DNA from: Paenibacillus silagei
Lineage (GTDB): Bacteria > Bacillota > Bacilli > Paenibacillales > Paenibacillaceae
Reading direction: 5' to 3'
NCBI RefSeq assembly: GCF_017874735.1
Contig: NZ_JAGGLV010000001.1
Span: 558,001 to 622,000, forward strand
DNA: 64,000 nt
The translations under genes and the position numbers were made by a program. This document shows positions 8,614-17,736 of the stretch, one piece after another. Within the stretch, counting starts at the first letter, position 1, and every line of letters starts with the position of its first letter. The notes beneath the pieces are model-generated. The model was given only the letters and a program-made list of their open reading frames with translations. It was not told the DNA's origin and made no database searches.

Positions 8614-8660
8614 AATAAAACTTGGCATGATTATTATAACGCGCCAAGTTTTATTGTCAA
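8614..8660 (-). promoter_or_regulatory. sigma-A promoter overlapped by perfect operator dyad
   Basis: On the minus strand TTGACA (8660-8655), 16 bases, TATAAT (8638-8633): both hexamers match consensus. Arms AATAAAACTTGGC (8614-8626) and GCCAAGTTTTATT (8643-8655) form a 13-bp perfect inverted repeat with 16-base spacer that brackets the -10 box. It is the likely binding site of the XRE repressor. Confidence 0.88.
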
Positions 8661-8904
8661 ACCTAAAAAATCATAAATACAAAATTTTGTTGTTCGTGAT
8701 TTCCCAAATTATATTTTTTTCCAATTAAGTGTAACTTTCCCCTTATGTCCTTCGTTTTTAAAGTTGAATCGAATCTTTTATTATTTACGCTTCTCAGAAA
8801 ATATTATTTTAAATTTTACATAGGGGTAACAAAAGACAAGAGAAATATAGAAACAAATGTTCCCACTAGCACCCAATGCTTCTTAAAAGATAACTTCATG
8901 GTGC

Positions 8905-9072
8905 GCAATTGTCATTTATGGGTACGACACATTTGGAGGAAATGACTGGATTCAACATATGAACCCAAGTGGGGGTACAAAAACCTCCATGCTATACACC
9001 AACGTTAAAGGTGGCTCCAGCTACGATAGAACTTGGAGATGGGGACTTCATGGCTTCAACAAATATATTTAA
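8905..9072 (+). pseudogene. C-terminal remnant of a papain-like/C39-type cysteine peptidase
   Basis: A 55-codon open stretch reads AIVIYGYDTFGGNDWIQHMN, then PSGGTKTSMLYTNV and a W-rich end RTWRWGLHGF before TAA at 9070. This resembles the last ~60 residues of secreted papain-like or C39-like peptidases around the catalytic His ([GH]-A-V-V-I-x-G-Y) and the following DW-x-NPS segment. An in-frame stop lies at 8884 and no start or N-terminal catalytic Cys region is visible in the AT-rich DNA before it (8661-8904), so the gene is 5'-truncated. The stop overlaps the ribosome site of 9085-9876, implying both were once one operon. Confidence 0.6.
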
Positions 9073-9084
9073 GGAGGGATTTGC

Positions 9085-9876
9085 ATGAGGAAAAAGATAT
9101 TCCTGGCAAGTGTTGCCTCATTTTTGTTACTTCTACATTTACTCTCACCTATACAGGCCCAAGGCGTTGCAGAAGATGTGGTTTTTTTTGCCAATACAGA
9201 GGGCTTGAGCTTAATTAAAGAAGGGTTGTCTAAGGACCCCGAAGGATACGGTTATACCAATGAAACAGAGATAGGTGAAATTACTGTCGGTGAAGGAATG
9301 CAGATTCATTTCATTGATGGCGCAAAATTGATGGAAGCTTCTGACAGTCTACTTGAAACAGTAACTCCTCAGGAATCGTGGGAATTTCTTATTTTGTCGA
9401 ATGGGGTACCCAAATCCAAGATGGTCATTCAAAAAGATTCAAACGGTTCTTATCAGGTTAACGAGTTCGGGGGAAATCCTGAAACCTTGGCTTATGCCAT
9501 TCAAGCTCTGCAAACTGAGGGGAATGTGAGTGAGCCTACCCTTATCCGTGAGCGGGACGAATATATCGCTGCTTTCAAAAAAGATAATCAGGAGCTCATT
9601 ATTGCCCCACAGCAGACCTCATCAACAGAATCAAAAGGATTAGGCAGCAATTCAGAACCTCAGCCACCGGAGCATTTAATAGATGTACTGCAATCCTTAC
9701 AAAACGATTCATCAGAGGACGCCAAAGATGGTTCGGGAACTGTTGCTTCTGCATACAAAAATGATGATAGTAATCACTTACTACGACCTATTATGATAAG
9801 CGCTCTAATTGCACTAGCAGTCGTATTCATAATGTGGATCTACCTCAGAAGACGGAAGTCATCCAATCCAATATAA
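9085..9876 (+). CDS. secreted, C-terminally membrane-anchored protein of unknown function
   Basis: 263 residues with an N-terminal signal peptide (IFLASVASFLLLLHLLSPIQA) and a C-terminal transmembrane helix (about 234-253, MISALIALAVVFIMWIYL) ending in RRRKSS. It is therefore an extracellular domain tethered at its C-terminus. No family recognised. AGGAGGG lies six to seven bases before ATG. It directly follows the peptidase remnant, which suggests it was the peptidase's partner, for example inhibitor, chaperone or processing substrate. A serine/proline-poor linker precedes the anchor. Confidence 0.75.
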   Translation: MRKKIFLASVASFLLLLHLLSPIQAQGVAEDVVFFANTEGLSLIKEGLSKDPEGYGYTNETEIGEITVGEGMQIHFIDGAKLMEASDSLLETVTPQESWEFLILSNGVPKSKMVIQKDSNGSYQVNEFGGNPETLAYAIQALQTEGNVSEPTLIRERDEYIAAFKKDNQELIIAPQQTSSTESKGLGSNSEPQPPEHLIDVLQSLQNDSSEDAKDGSGTVASAYKNDDSNHLLRPIMISALIALAVVFIMWIYLRRRKSSNPI

Positions 9877-9880
9877 GAAA

Positions 9881-9920
9881 AACAGGCTGCTTTCCATCAT
9901 TGGACAGCAGCCTGTTCTTT
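9881..9920. terminator. bidirectional intrinsic terminator
   Basis: AACAGGCTGCT (9881-9891) pairs with AGCAGCCTGTT (9905-9915), T-rich on both sides. It lies between convergent genes 9085-9876 and 9932-12442. Confidence 0.88.
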
Positions 9921-9931
9921 AATCTGCACTA

Positions 9932-12442
9932 TCACTCCTCCTCCCCCTTCTTCGCCGCAGGCCGATCATACACCACAGCATAATTCTGGCTGCCCAGTAG
10001 TATCCGTTTGCCCTGGAACTCATCGTAAATATTCACCCGCACCGTTGCGCCGGTAAGGGACTTGTACGCTTTGTTGTTCAGCGGGAAGGACAAGCTGCCC
10101 GTGGCTCCCGCACCAACCGGTCCGTCTCCCAGAGGCAGAAGCTGCTCCGACGGCTGCCCGAACGGATCAATCAGCTCGGCCACCAGCTTATGCTCATTCG
10201 CCTCAGCAACATACTGCTCACTTCGGGTTAACCGGTAGTTCATCTGTACCTCTATGGACTCCCTGTCTTCAGGCATCGTGGCGGTCACCTGGTTCACGGA
10301 CAGGGAGTACGGGAACAGGTCCAGCTTCTGAAGGGACGGCTGCGGAGCAGGATTGGCCGGACTCAGCCCCAGGCCCACGGTCTGGATGTAAGCGGTCGGC
10401 ACTGCGCCGGGTGCGGTCAGCTTGCCTTCGGCGATGCCTTCCCCGAGGAAGAGGGTTAGATCCGACGCATTGATCTCCGGAGGAAGCTTGCTCCAGACGG
10501 TGACGAGACTCTTCTCTTTGGGGTTCAGGGCCGCGGAGGACTGCGAGATTACCGCCTCAAAATACTGTCGATCCGGGGTCCGGTAATAGCCTACCAGTTG
10601 CGCCGGCTGGGTCTTACGTAATTCCTCGTTGATCATCACCAGCTCGGTGTAGATCAGCTTGGAATCCGTGCCCGGATAGATCCGGCTCTGCCGCTCCAGA
10701 ATCTCTGCCTTCTTCCCGGCCAGCTCCAGGCGGAAGGGTTCACCGGCCGCTACGGTTCTTAAGGTATTCTCCACCTGGCTGGTGAACAGCGTGAGGAAAT
10801 TCGCCTGGGTCTCTTCCGAAGGAAACTGGAGGATCACCTTCAGCTTCGTCAGATTATAAGAATAGGGAAGGTTCCCCGTAATATACAGAACCGCTGTCTC
10901 CTGCGGGGCCAATTGGCTCTTGGAGCCTTCGATCACCATCTGCGAACTGCCGCTGATATCGAGATCCCCCGCCTTCAGCAGCGCTGTTAGCGCCGGGAGC
11001 TGCACATTCGTGGACCCTGAATTGCGGAGGCTGATCTTGGTCACGACCTGATCCCGGTCCGACCACGGCAGGCGTTCCACCGATTCCAGCTTCACCACGA
11101 AGGTACCCAGACTGTTCTGCACGGGGTACTCAGTCGCCAGCAGATGATTCGGCTGCAAGGAGTAGGGAATCTGATAGTAAGCCGCCGGGAAGGCGATCCG
11201 GCCCTCTTCGGCCGGCTCGTTCATCTGCAGCTGGAGCACTCCCTGATTAAGCTTCAGGGGCAGCTCTGCACTGAGTTCGACTACCCGCTCCTCCAGCGGC
11301 TTCAGACTCAGACCGGCCAGTGCCTTATTGCTGACCGGATAGCTGTACCCTTCGGCAGTCGTCAGGCTGAAGGGGTAGGCCGGAATCGTCACCGCTTGGT
11401 TGCCTGTGTTGCGAACCCGGAATTTCAGGCTCCATTTCGCCAGGTGATCCTCCGAATACACCGCCGCGCTTGCGAGCTGCGTCTCAATTGTATTGTTAGC
11501 AACCTTAAGCTTCGCGACGGCATTAGCGGGTACGGTGAAGTTGGGCGACTGTGCAGCAGGCAGCTTATACTCGGCCACAGGCAGGTTCAGCTGCAGCGCG
11601 CTGTCTTCCTGGACGAACTGCAAGGACATATTATCCGTCTTCGTATAGGAGGGAATGTCCGCCAGATATTGCACGGTCCGTTTCTCCTTGGGCTGAATCT
11701 GGTAATCGGCAGGGGCGGCATTCAGTTCAAATCTGGAGCCTCCCGAGGATATCAGATATCCCTTCAGGCCCGTTTCCTTAAGCACCTTGGTACCCGAATT
11801 GGCGAAGCTGATGCCCACCCTGGCATACACTTTTCCGTTAGCCTTAACGATCTGCAGGCTCTCGGCCTTACTGATCACCGGCACACCCGCCAGGACCAGC
11901 TTTTTGCTCTGCCCTCTGGCGGTGGCTACCGAGTAGGAACCCGGAATCGTGAACGTCCCCAGCTTCTTCTGGTAATTCACCTGGCTGAAGTCCCAGCCGA
12001 ACAGGGCGATTCGGACTCCGGTTATTTTGGCAGCCTTACCCGCATTGACATAATACGTGACCGACTGGCTGCTATTAGCCGGAATGGATTTGACGGCAGC
12101 ACTGTCTGTCACTGGCTTGCCTTGAATCACAGCGCCGCTTGAAGTGGTGACCTTGGCGAAATAATCGATCAGGCTTACATTGCTGCCCGTTCCGTTGTAG
12201 TAATTCAAGGTGTACGTGAGTATATTCCCGCTCTCCTGAGGCTGTAGCGCAGCGTTCAGCAGCTTCACACTCACGCCGCTTTTCAAGGAGACCGCCCCCA
12301 GTCCCTCCAGCGTGGACACGGCGGCTGTAGCCGCCTTTCCCGCTGAAGGCCCGGCCGCCGCATAGGCTCCGAAGGCGATGGACTGGCTGAGAACTGCCAG
12401 GCTTAGCATGGCGACAGCAAATTTTCTAGTGGTATGATTCAT
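9932..12442 (-). CDS. large secreted beta-sandwich-rich protein, last gene of the ABC/adaptor/two-component operon
   Basis: 836 residues with a clear signal peptide (FAVAMLSLAVLSQSIAFGAY, cleavage near AYA-A) and no lipobox, membrane anchor or LPXTG. The body is a series of roughly 100-130-residue repeats that look like immunoglobulin-type beta-sandwiches, with recurring phrases such as VRNTGNQAVTIPAYPF and LRNSGSTNVQLPALTA plus PKEKR/PLEER/PQETA turns. No enzyme motif was found. It lies 24 bases downstream of the histidine kinase and ends at a terminator, so it closes the operon starting at 18603. It may be a wall-associated scaffold or ligand for the adaptor; this is inference. Confidence 0.75.
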   Translation of the reverse strand: MNHTTRKFAVAMLSLAVLSQSIAFGAYAAAGPSAGKAATAAVSTLEGLGAVSLKSGVSVKLLNAALQPQESGNILTYTLNYYNGTGSNVSLIDYFAKVTTSSGAVIQGKPVTDSAAVKSIPANSSQSVTYYVNAGKAAKITGVRIALFGWDFSQVNYQKKLGTFTIPGSYSVATARGQSKKLVLAGVPVISKAESLQIVKANGKVYARVGISFANSGTKVLKETGLKGYLISSGGSRFELNAAPADYQIQPKEKRTVQYLADIPSYTKTDNMSLQFVQEDSALQLNLPVAEYKLPAAQSPNFTVPANAVAKLKVANNTIETQLASAAVYSEDHLAKWSLKFRVRNTGNQAVTIPAYPFSLTTAEGYSYPVSNKALAGLSLKPLEERVVELSAELPLKLNQGVLQLQMNEPAEEGRIAFPAAYYQIPYSLQPNHLLATEYPVQNSLGTFVVKLESVERLPWSDRDQVVTKISLRNSGSTNVQLPALTALLKAGDLDISGSSQMVIEGSKSQLAPQETAVLYITGNLPYSYNLTKLKVILQFPSEETQANFLTLFTSQVENTLRTVAAGEPFRLELAGKKAEILERQSRIYPGTDSKLIYTELVMINEELRKTQPAQLVGYYRTPDRQYFEAVISQSSAALNPKEKSLVTVWSKLPPEINASDLTLFLGEGIAEGKLTAPGAVPTAYIQTVGLGLSPANPAPQPSLQKLDLFPYSLSVNQVTATMPEDRESIEVQMNYRLTRSEQYVAEANEHKLVAELIDPFGQPSEQLLPLGDGPVGAGATGSLSFPLNNKAYKSLTGATVRVNIYDEFQGKRILLGSQNYAVVYDRPAAKKGEEE

Positions 12443-12466
12443 AATTCTCTCCTCCCTTAACTTCGC

Positions 12467-13555
12467 TTAAGCTTGCGGCAGCCGGACCTCGAACCTCGTC
12501 CGCAGCTCATTGCTCTCTACAGATAGGCTCCCGTCATGCTGCTCTACAATATTGCGTGCAATGAACAGTCCCAGGCCGGTCCCGCCCTCCTGATGTGTCC
12601 GTGCCCGGTCCCCCGAGTAATACATCTCGAAGATATGCGGCTGCTCCTCCGGCGGAATGGGATTTCCGTAATTGATGACCTCAACCGCTACTGCACCTGA
12701 ATCAGGGCGGCTGTTAATATCAACATAACCGCCTTCCTGCCCGTAACGGGCGGCATTGGTCAGCAGATTGCCTAATACGCGCACCAGCAGATCCCCGTCC
12801 CCGTAGATCATTAGGCCAGGAGTCACATTCAGCCGGGAGGTCAGGCCATTATGCTCGAATAACGGGTACATCTCCTCGTTCAATTGCCGCAGCAATTCGG
12901 TAATATCCAGATATGTCTTCACCACAGGCAGTGTGCCATGGTTCATCCTGGTGATCTCGAACAGCCCGTCAATCAGCTTCTCCAGCCGCTGGGACTTGGT
13001 GAAGGCAATCGTCGCATAATGTCTGATCGTCTCCACTGGTAATTGCTCATCCCTCAGAATCAGATCCAAATATCCGAGAACAGACGTCAGCGGTGTACGC
13101 AGATCATGCGCCAGATTGACGACTAGCTGGTCCTTGCTGCTCTCAGCGAAATCACCTCTTTGTACGGCCTCCTGCAGCTTGGCTCCGGCCACATTCAGAT
13201 CCTCTGCGATGGCGCTGAACTCATCCCTGGAGGCAATCCGCACCTGATTCTGGAAATCTCCGCCCGCCAGATGATGAATCCCCTTGGAAATCTCGTTAAG
13301 GTAGCGGATGTACGGCTTGGTGAACATGAAGAATAAGATCAGCATGATTGGAATGAACAGCATCAGAGACACATTGAAGTCTCCGATCCTGTAGATGAAC
13401 CGGCGGATTTCCGCCTCCGGGTCCTCCCACTTCACCCCGGCGTAATAGAGCTGAAGCAGCTTGAAGATCCCGTAGGTGATCCCGGCAGAGAGCAGCATGC
13501 TTACGCCCAGTAACTGAACCAGTCTGGTTCTGAAGCCCCGGCTTCTCTTAGGCAT
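12467..13555 (-). CDS. membrane sensor histidine kinase (VanS/PhoR-like)
   Basis: About 362 residues. Two transmembrane helices lie in the first 75 residues (MLLSAGITYGIFKLLQLYYA and LMLFIPIMLILFFMF), so the extracellular loop is short. A HAMP-like segment, the HisKA box LAHDLRTPLTSVLGYLDL with its phospho-accepting His, an N box near VLGNLLTNAARYG and the G2 box GTGLGLFIARNIVEQHDG follow. ATG 13555 overlaps the regulator stop by eight bases (ATGCCTAA); an in-frame GTG at 13573 is possible. It pairs with the adjacent response regulator. The small sensor domain suggests intramembrane or transporter-linked sensing, plausible given five transport genes upstream. Confidence 0.9.
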   Translation of the reverse strand: MPKRSRGFRTRLVQLLGVSMLLSAGITYGIFKLLQLYYAGVKWEDPEAEIRRFIYRIGDFNVSLMLFIPIMLILFFMFTKPYIRYLNEISKGIHHLAGGDFQNQVRIASRDEFSAIAEDLNVAGAKLQEAVQRGDFAESSKDQLVVNLAHDLRTPLTSVLGYLDLILRDEQLPVETIRHYATIAFTKSQRLEKLIDGLFEITRMNHGTLPVVKTYLDITELLRQLNEEMYPLFEHNGLTSRLNVTPGLMIYGDGDLLVRVLGNLLTNAARYGQEGGYVDINSRPDSGAVAVEVINYGNPIPPEEQPHIFEMYYSGDRARTHQEGGTGLGLFIARNIVEQHDGSLSVESNELRTRFEVRLPQA

Positions 13556-14246
13556 TGAACGTGTACCCGACACCCCAGATGGTCTTGATGAACCGTTCCT
13601 TGTTCTGATCCTCTCCCAGCTTCCTGCGCAGGGTGCGGATATGTACCATCACTGTATTCCCGCTCTCATAGTACGCCTCGCCCCATACCTGCTGAAAGAT
13701 ACTCTCTGCACTGAACACCTGCTTCGGGTGGCTCGCCAGCAGATAGAGGATGTCGAATTCCTTCGGCGTAAGGTCAATCTCTTCTCCATACAGCGTAACG
13801 GTGTGCTGGTCAAGGGCGATGATCAGCCCGCCCAGCTCCAGAACCGAAGTCAAATGGGCACCCGGAGGCTGGCTGAACTGCAAGGAACGCCGCAGCTGGG
13901 AATTGACACGTGCCAGCAGCTCCATAGGGTTGAAGGGCTTAATCATATAATCGTCCGCGCCCATGACAAGGCCGGTAATCTTATCGAAGTCAGAAGTCTT
14001 GGCACTGAGGAAAATAATCGGCAGATTATGCTTCACCCGCACCTGGCGGGTGACCTCGTATCCGTCCAGCTTCGGCATCATAATATCCAGGATGGCCAAA
14101 TCAATGGATTGGGACTGAATAGCACGCACGGCCGCTTGGCCGTCGAATACCTGAATGCAGTGATACCCTTCCTTCTGCAGATGCAAGGCAATCAGGTCGG
14201 CAATCTCCTTCTCGTCCTCTGCGACTAGAATCGTGGTTCGCTTCAT
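13548..14246 (-). CDS. OmpR/PhoB-family response regulator
   Basis: 232 residues with a receiver domain (acidic pair AEDE at 9-12, phospho-acceptor in LAILDIMMPKLDG near 54, conserved K in MIKPFNP near 104). A winged-helix Trans_Reg_C domain ends in VWGEAYYESGNTVMVHIRTL and IWGVGYTFN. This is the VanR/WalR-like type. Translation of the kinase gene begins inside its last codons. The most likely target is the operon's own promoter, where an inverted TTTAAGAA element lies at 18641-18679. Confidence 0.93.
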   Translation of the reverse strand: MKRTTILVAEDEKEIADLIALHLQKEGYHCIQVFDGQAAVRAIQSQSIDLAILDIMMPKLDGYEVTRQVRVKHNLPIIFLSAKTSDFDKITGLVMGADDYMIKPFNPMELLARVNSQLRRSLQFSQPPGAHLTSVLELGGLIIALDQHTVTLYGEEIDLTPKEFDILYLLASHPKQVFSAESIFQQVWGEAYYESGNTVMVHIRTLRRKLGEDQNKERFIKTIWGVGYTFNA

Positions 14247-14269
14247 ACCGGGACCTCCCAGGCCTTGAT

Positions 14270-15589
14270 CTATTCGTTGAGGTACGTAGTCGCCTTGTTC
14301 TGAATCAGCTTGGCCACATCCTCTGCCGTCTTCTGTCCGCTGAAGAAGGAGACCGCCTCTTCTCCCGCGATGTTCAGAATTTTGACATCCAGCATGGCGA
14401 AGTTATCCGCAGTATTCATCCTCTCTCTGAATACCTTGAATTGCTCGTCAGGCACACTTGCAGACTTGCCGTCTGGAAGCTTATACGTCCCGCCCTTCAC
14501 TTCCTGCTGAAGCTCGCCAAGCTGCTTGTCGTTTACCGACTTCAGCAGGGAGAAGCCTTCTTCACGCTGCAGGTTCTGCACTTCCTCTGACAGCAGGAAT
14601 TCCATGAACTTCCAAGCCTGTTCTGCCACCGGCGATTTGGCCTGGATCGAGAAGGTGGAGACCGGAATAATCCGCATGGTGCCGGAATTTCCGCTATGCG
14701 GCTTATCCAGCAGCTGCGGATTGGTAAAGTAAGCATACGGAACATTGACGAAATCAGCCGGGGTTTGCAGAACGGCGGAATAGAACAATTGATTATCGGC
14801 TTCCCCCGAGCCGGCGCTCATCACTCCATCGTCATACATCTCTTTAATCTGCCGCATCATAAATATGAAGGCAGGGGAATCGAATTTGGCTTTGCGCGCC
14901 GCAGCGTCTACGAACTGGTTATAGCCGTCCACGACCATCTCCTGAAGCAGCATCTCCGGCGGATACTCCTGGAGCGCGAAGCGGTGCCCGGACCCTGCCT
15001 TCTGCCCGGCTTCAATCACCGGTTTGGCAATACTGCTGAATTGCTGCCAGGTCCAGCTCTTATCGTCCACATTCGCATTCTTAAGCGCATCCCCGTCTCC
15101 AATGAAAGCTCTCAGATTGTACCCGGAAGGAATGAGATAGGTGCCCCCGTTCAGCTTCAGGGCGTTCAGCACATTAAGCTCCAGATTCTCCTGCTTCAGC
15201 GTTTGTGACTGCTTCAGGTAATCATCCATGTTCAGGAATAGCTGCTTGTTCAAGTAATCACTGACCGGCAGAGTGCTGGTCTCGTAAATATCGGCGCCTT
15301 TGCCCGAGAGCAGTGCCGTTCCGGTGCTTTTGATGTATTTCTCATAATCCTGCGCTTTTTCACCGATCGCCTTGTAAGCCTGCACCTGCAAGTCAATATC
15401 AGGGTAGGCTTGTTCAAACTTCTTCTCCAGCGCACGGTAGAACTCACTGTCCTGCCTAACCGATAATGTCAGAACGGTCTTGCCGTCTGTGCTTGGAGCT
15501 TCCGCGCTGCTCCCCGAACTGCATGCGGTCATCATCGTCGCAAAAGCAAGAATCATTCCCAGAAAGCCCATCTTCTTCTTCATCTTCAT
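14270..15589 (-). CDS. ABC transporter solute-binding lipoprotein (family 1, sugar-type)
   Basis: 439 residues. A lipoprotein signal with lipobox MTAC (Cys about residue 24) is followed by an SBP_bac_1-like fold: LTLSVRQDSEFYRALEKKFE, a hinge region, and the late WKFMEFLLSEEVQN block typical of maltose/multiple-sugar binding proteins. ATG 15589 is chosen because GGAGG lies nine bases upstream; the TTG at 15595 is too close. It presumably delivers substrate to the permease pair 16847-18603. It lies directly upstream of the response regulator gene. Substrate cannot be assigned; with no glycosidase in the operon, a non-sugar ligand is possible. Confidence 0.88.
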   Translation of the reverse strand: MKMKKKMGFLGMILAFATMMTACSSGSSAEAPSTDGKTVLTLSVRQDSEFYRALEKKFEQAYPDIDLQVQAYKAIGEKAQDYEKYIKSTGTALLSGKGADIYETSTLPVSDYLNKQLFLNMDDYLKQSQTLKQENLELNVLNALKLNGGTYLIPSGYNLRAFIGDGDALKNANVDDKSWTWQQFSSIAKPVIEAGQKAGSGHRFALQEYPPEMLLQEMVVDGYNQFVDAAARKAKFDSPAFIFMMRQIKEMYDDGVMSAGSGEADNQLFYSAVLQTPADFVNVPYAYFTNPQLLDKPHSGNSGTMRIIPVSTFSIQAKSPVAEQAWKFMEFLLSEEVQNLQREEGFSLLKSVNDKQLGELQQEVKGGTYKLPDGKSASVPDEQFKVFRERMNTADNFAMLDVKILNIAGEEAVSFFSGQKTAEDVAKLIQNKATTYLNE

Positions 15590-15639
15590 TCTCAAATACC
15601 TCCCAATAATTATTCGTAGAAAATGCCTTACTCCTATGG

Positions 15640-16824
15640 CTACTGCAGACGTACACGGTTCCCGTCCTGCAGGGGCTCGCTGCTCTCCAGAATAATCAGC
15701 TCATCCTCATACAGGTTATCCGTCTGGATGATGCTGTCTATGCCATTGGTTGTACTGGAGCGGATCGTAACCTCGCGGGCGATAAAGGTATTGCCCAGCG
15801 CCCCCCTCTGCTCCTCGATCTTATAGATATAGCTTCCCTCACCCAATTGGTGGATAACCTTATTGGATACGAGGAGTCCCTCCTCCCGGGAAGGCTTCTT
15901 CAGCTTAATCTGAACCTGCTCACCCCCCTTAAGCGACTCTTCATTCAGCACAATGAAGACATTCTTCTGCGCAATTTGCTCCACCCTGCCGTTCTCCTCA
16001 GCGGATGCGCTGTCGGTACGCGCCTGAGCGTCCTTGATCTCTGCAACCTTACCCTGCAAGGAACGGGCCTGCTGGCCCTGTGCCGGATGAACCTGCACCT
16101 CAAGCTGCTCCCCTAAGGTAACCCCGAGGCTGGATAACAGCTCCGCGTCCGCCGTAAAGCCGAACTGATACCCCTTAATGCTGCTCGACAGGACCAGATC
16201 CGCTTCCCCCGCTGACAGCATTCCTGCAATGGCATTCACCCGGGTGACCACCCCGTCGAAGGGTGCCGTAAGCTGCTGCTGCGCCGTTAACCGCTCTCTC
16301 AATCCGGCAATTTTCCGCGCCTGGGTGACCTGATCGACCTTGCCCGCTTCAATCTCGCGCCGGGCCTTGCGAATCTGAAGCTCATCGCCTTCCGTGTACG
16401 TCTGAATGAATTGATCCTGCAGCGTCTGCTGCGCGATCTTTTGCTTATCGAGCACCGCGACTTCATCCTTCAGCTCCGCTTCGGCGGCCTGGCTGTCATA
16501 GCGGATCAGTGTTTGCCCCTTCGTGACCCGGTCCCCCTCCTTCACAAGAACCTGCCGGACCTTCCAGCCGCTGGCATTCAGGAGCTTCGCTTCACTCACG
16601 GGCGTAAGCTTCCCGCTGCCCTCCAGCGTGAATTCGAGGCTCTTGGTCTGCGGCTTGACCGTGGTCACCTTGGGCAGGGTCAACGACTGCAGCGTATTGC
16701 TGAAGAAGGTGAAGAAGAGTAACACGCCCAAGAGCAGAAGGAAGGCTGTTCTGATGTTTTTTTTGCGCGTGCGGTCTGCGGGCACTCCTGTAGTCTTCAT
16801 ATTCCGTCTATCTCCTCCTGCCAT
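15640..16824 (-). CDS. HlyD-like membrane fusion/adaptor protein
   Basis: 394 residues with one N-terminal membrane helix (AFLLLLGVLLFFTFFSNTL), a biotinyl-lipoyl-like half (VRQVLVKEGDRVTKGQTLIR), a coiled-coil hairpin (about 115-185) and the matching half APFDGVVTRVNAIAGMLSAG. A beta-barrel region and a C-terminal domain follow (ELIILESSEPLQDGNRVRLQ). Such adaptors normally serve ABC exporters (MacA/YknX) or RND pumps. Here no export ATPase or MacB-type permease is nearby; instead it sits between sugar-type import permeases and their binding protein, which is unusual. Start GTG-AGGG supported at 16824, with an internal ATG at 16800 as alternative. Confidence 0.88.
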   Translation of the reverse strand: MAGGDRRNMKTTGVPADRTRKKNIRTAFLLLLGVLLFFTFFSNTLQSLTLPKVTTVKPQTKSLEFTLEGSGKLTPVSEAKLLNASGWKVRQVLVKEGDRVTKGQTLIRYDSQAAEAELKDEVAVLDKQKIAQQTLQDQFIQTYTEGDELQIRKARREIEAGKVDQVTQARKIAGLRERLTAQQQLTAPFDGVVTRVNAIAGMLSAGEADLVLSSSIKGYQFGFTADAELLSSLGVTLGEQLEVQVHPAQGQQARSLQGKVAEIKDAQARTDSASAEENGRVEQIAQKNVFIVLNEESLKGGEQVQIKLKKPSREEGLLVSNKVIHQLGEGSYIYKIEEQRGALGNTFIAREVTIRSSTTNGIDSIIQTDNLYEDELIILESSEPLQDGNRVRLQ

Positions 16825-16846
16825 TAAAATCCCTCACACACGAACA

Positions 16847-17734
16847 TCAGCCCTTAATTCCTGACAGTTGAATCCCTTCGATGAAGTACGTCTCCGCATA
16901 CAGAAATAGCAGAACCATCGGTGCCATGTAGATCATAGATGCGGCGAACGCCAGGCCCTTCTCGCTGCTGACATTCGATAAGTAGACGGATAAGGGCTGT
17001 CTGAGCGGGTCGTCCAGGAAAATAAGCGGCTGCTCCACCATATTCCAATAATCGACGAATAACAGAATCGTCAGAGCGGCCAGGCCCGGCTGGACCATCG
17101 GAACAATAATCGTATAGAAAATCCGCAAGTGTCCGGCCCCATCCATCTTAGCCGCTTCAATATAGGCATACGGGATATCCAGCATGAACTGCCTGAGCAT
17201 GAATACTCCGAAGGCGGCAAAAATTCCGGGCAAGATAATGGCCCCTGGGCTATTTAATAACCCCAGCCGGTCAGCCATAATATAATTGGGCACCAGCGTG
17301 ACCTGAAACGGCATCAGCATCGTCAGAACATAGACCAGGAACAGGAATTCCCGCCCCCGGAATCTCAGCTTGGAGAACGCATAGGCCGCGAGCGCGGCGA
17401 TCACCGTCTGTCCGGCAATGATCGGCACCACCAGGAATACTGAATTCCAGAACATCGACAGGTACATCGGGCTGTCCATCAGCACCTTGCCATACTGCTC
17501 CAGGGAGACCTGATCCGGCAGCCATTTCAGATTGGCGAACGGATCGCTCCTGCCTTGAATGACAGGATTCATCTGTCCGATGGGGCCGTAATTGATCCCG
17601 ATTTCGCGGCTGCTCATGAACGAATTGATGAGGGTCACCCCGATCGGGAACAGCATCAGGAGGGCAACCGCCCCCATCAGGACGGTTAACGTCAGCTTTT
17701 GTATGACTTTACCAACTGCCAAGACCTCTTTCAC
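16847..17734 (-). CDS. carbohydrate-type ABC permease, MalG-like
   Basis: 295 residues, six predicted helices, with the cytoplasmic EAA loop EAAKMDGAGHLRIFYTIIVP that contacts the ATPase. The N-terminal layout (ALLMLFPIGVTLINSFMSS) and the C-terminal ending with IQLSGIKG, close to the family's usual GAVKG, place it in the MalG/UgpE class. The GTG start lies two bases after the stop of the MalF-like gene; a TTG at 17722 has a better AGAGG spacing. No ATPase gene is in the operon, so a shared MsmK-type ATPase elsewhere must energise it if it is an importer. Confidence 0.92.
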   Translation of the reverse strand: MKEVLAVGKVIQKLTLTVLMGAVALLMLFPIGVTLINSFMSSREIGINYGPIGQMNPVIQGRSDPFANLKWLPDQVSLEQYGKVLMDSPMYLSMFWNSVFLVVPIIAGQTVIAALAAYAFSKLRFRGREFLFLVYVLTMLMPFQVTLVPNYIMADRLGLLNSPGAIILPGIFAAFGVFMLRQFMLDIPYAYIEAAKMDGAGHLRIFYTIIVPMVQPGLAALTILLFVDYWNMVEQPLIFLDDPLRQPLSVYLSNVSSEKGLAFAASMIYMAPMVLLFLYAETYFIEGIQLSGIKG

Positions 17735-17736
17735 CT

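Noticed and set aside
8745..8945. 66-codon plus-strand frame before the peptidase remnant
   Set aside because: No ribosome site; it crosses into the wrong frame of the peptidase remnant.
11144..12142. 332-codon plus-strand frame opposite the 836-residue protein gene
   Set aside because: Long antisense frame typical of GC-biased third positions; no start signal or recognisable domain.
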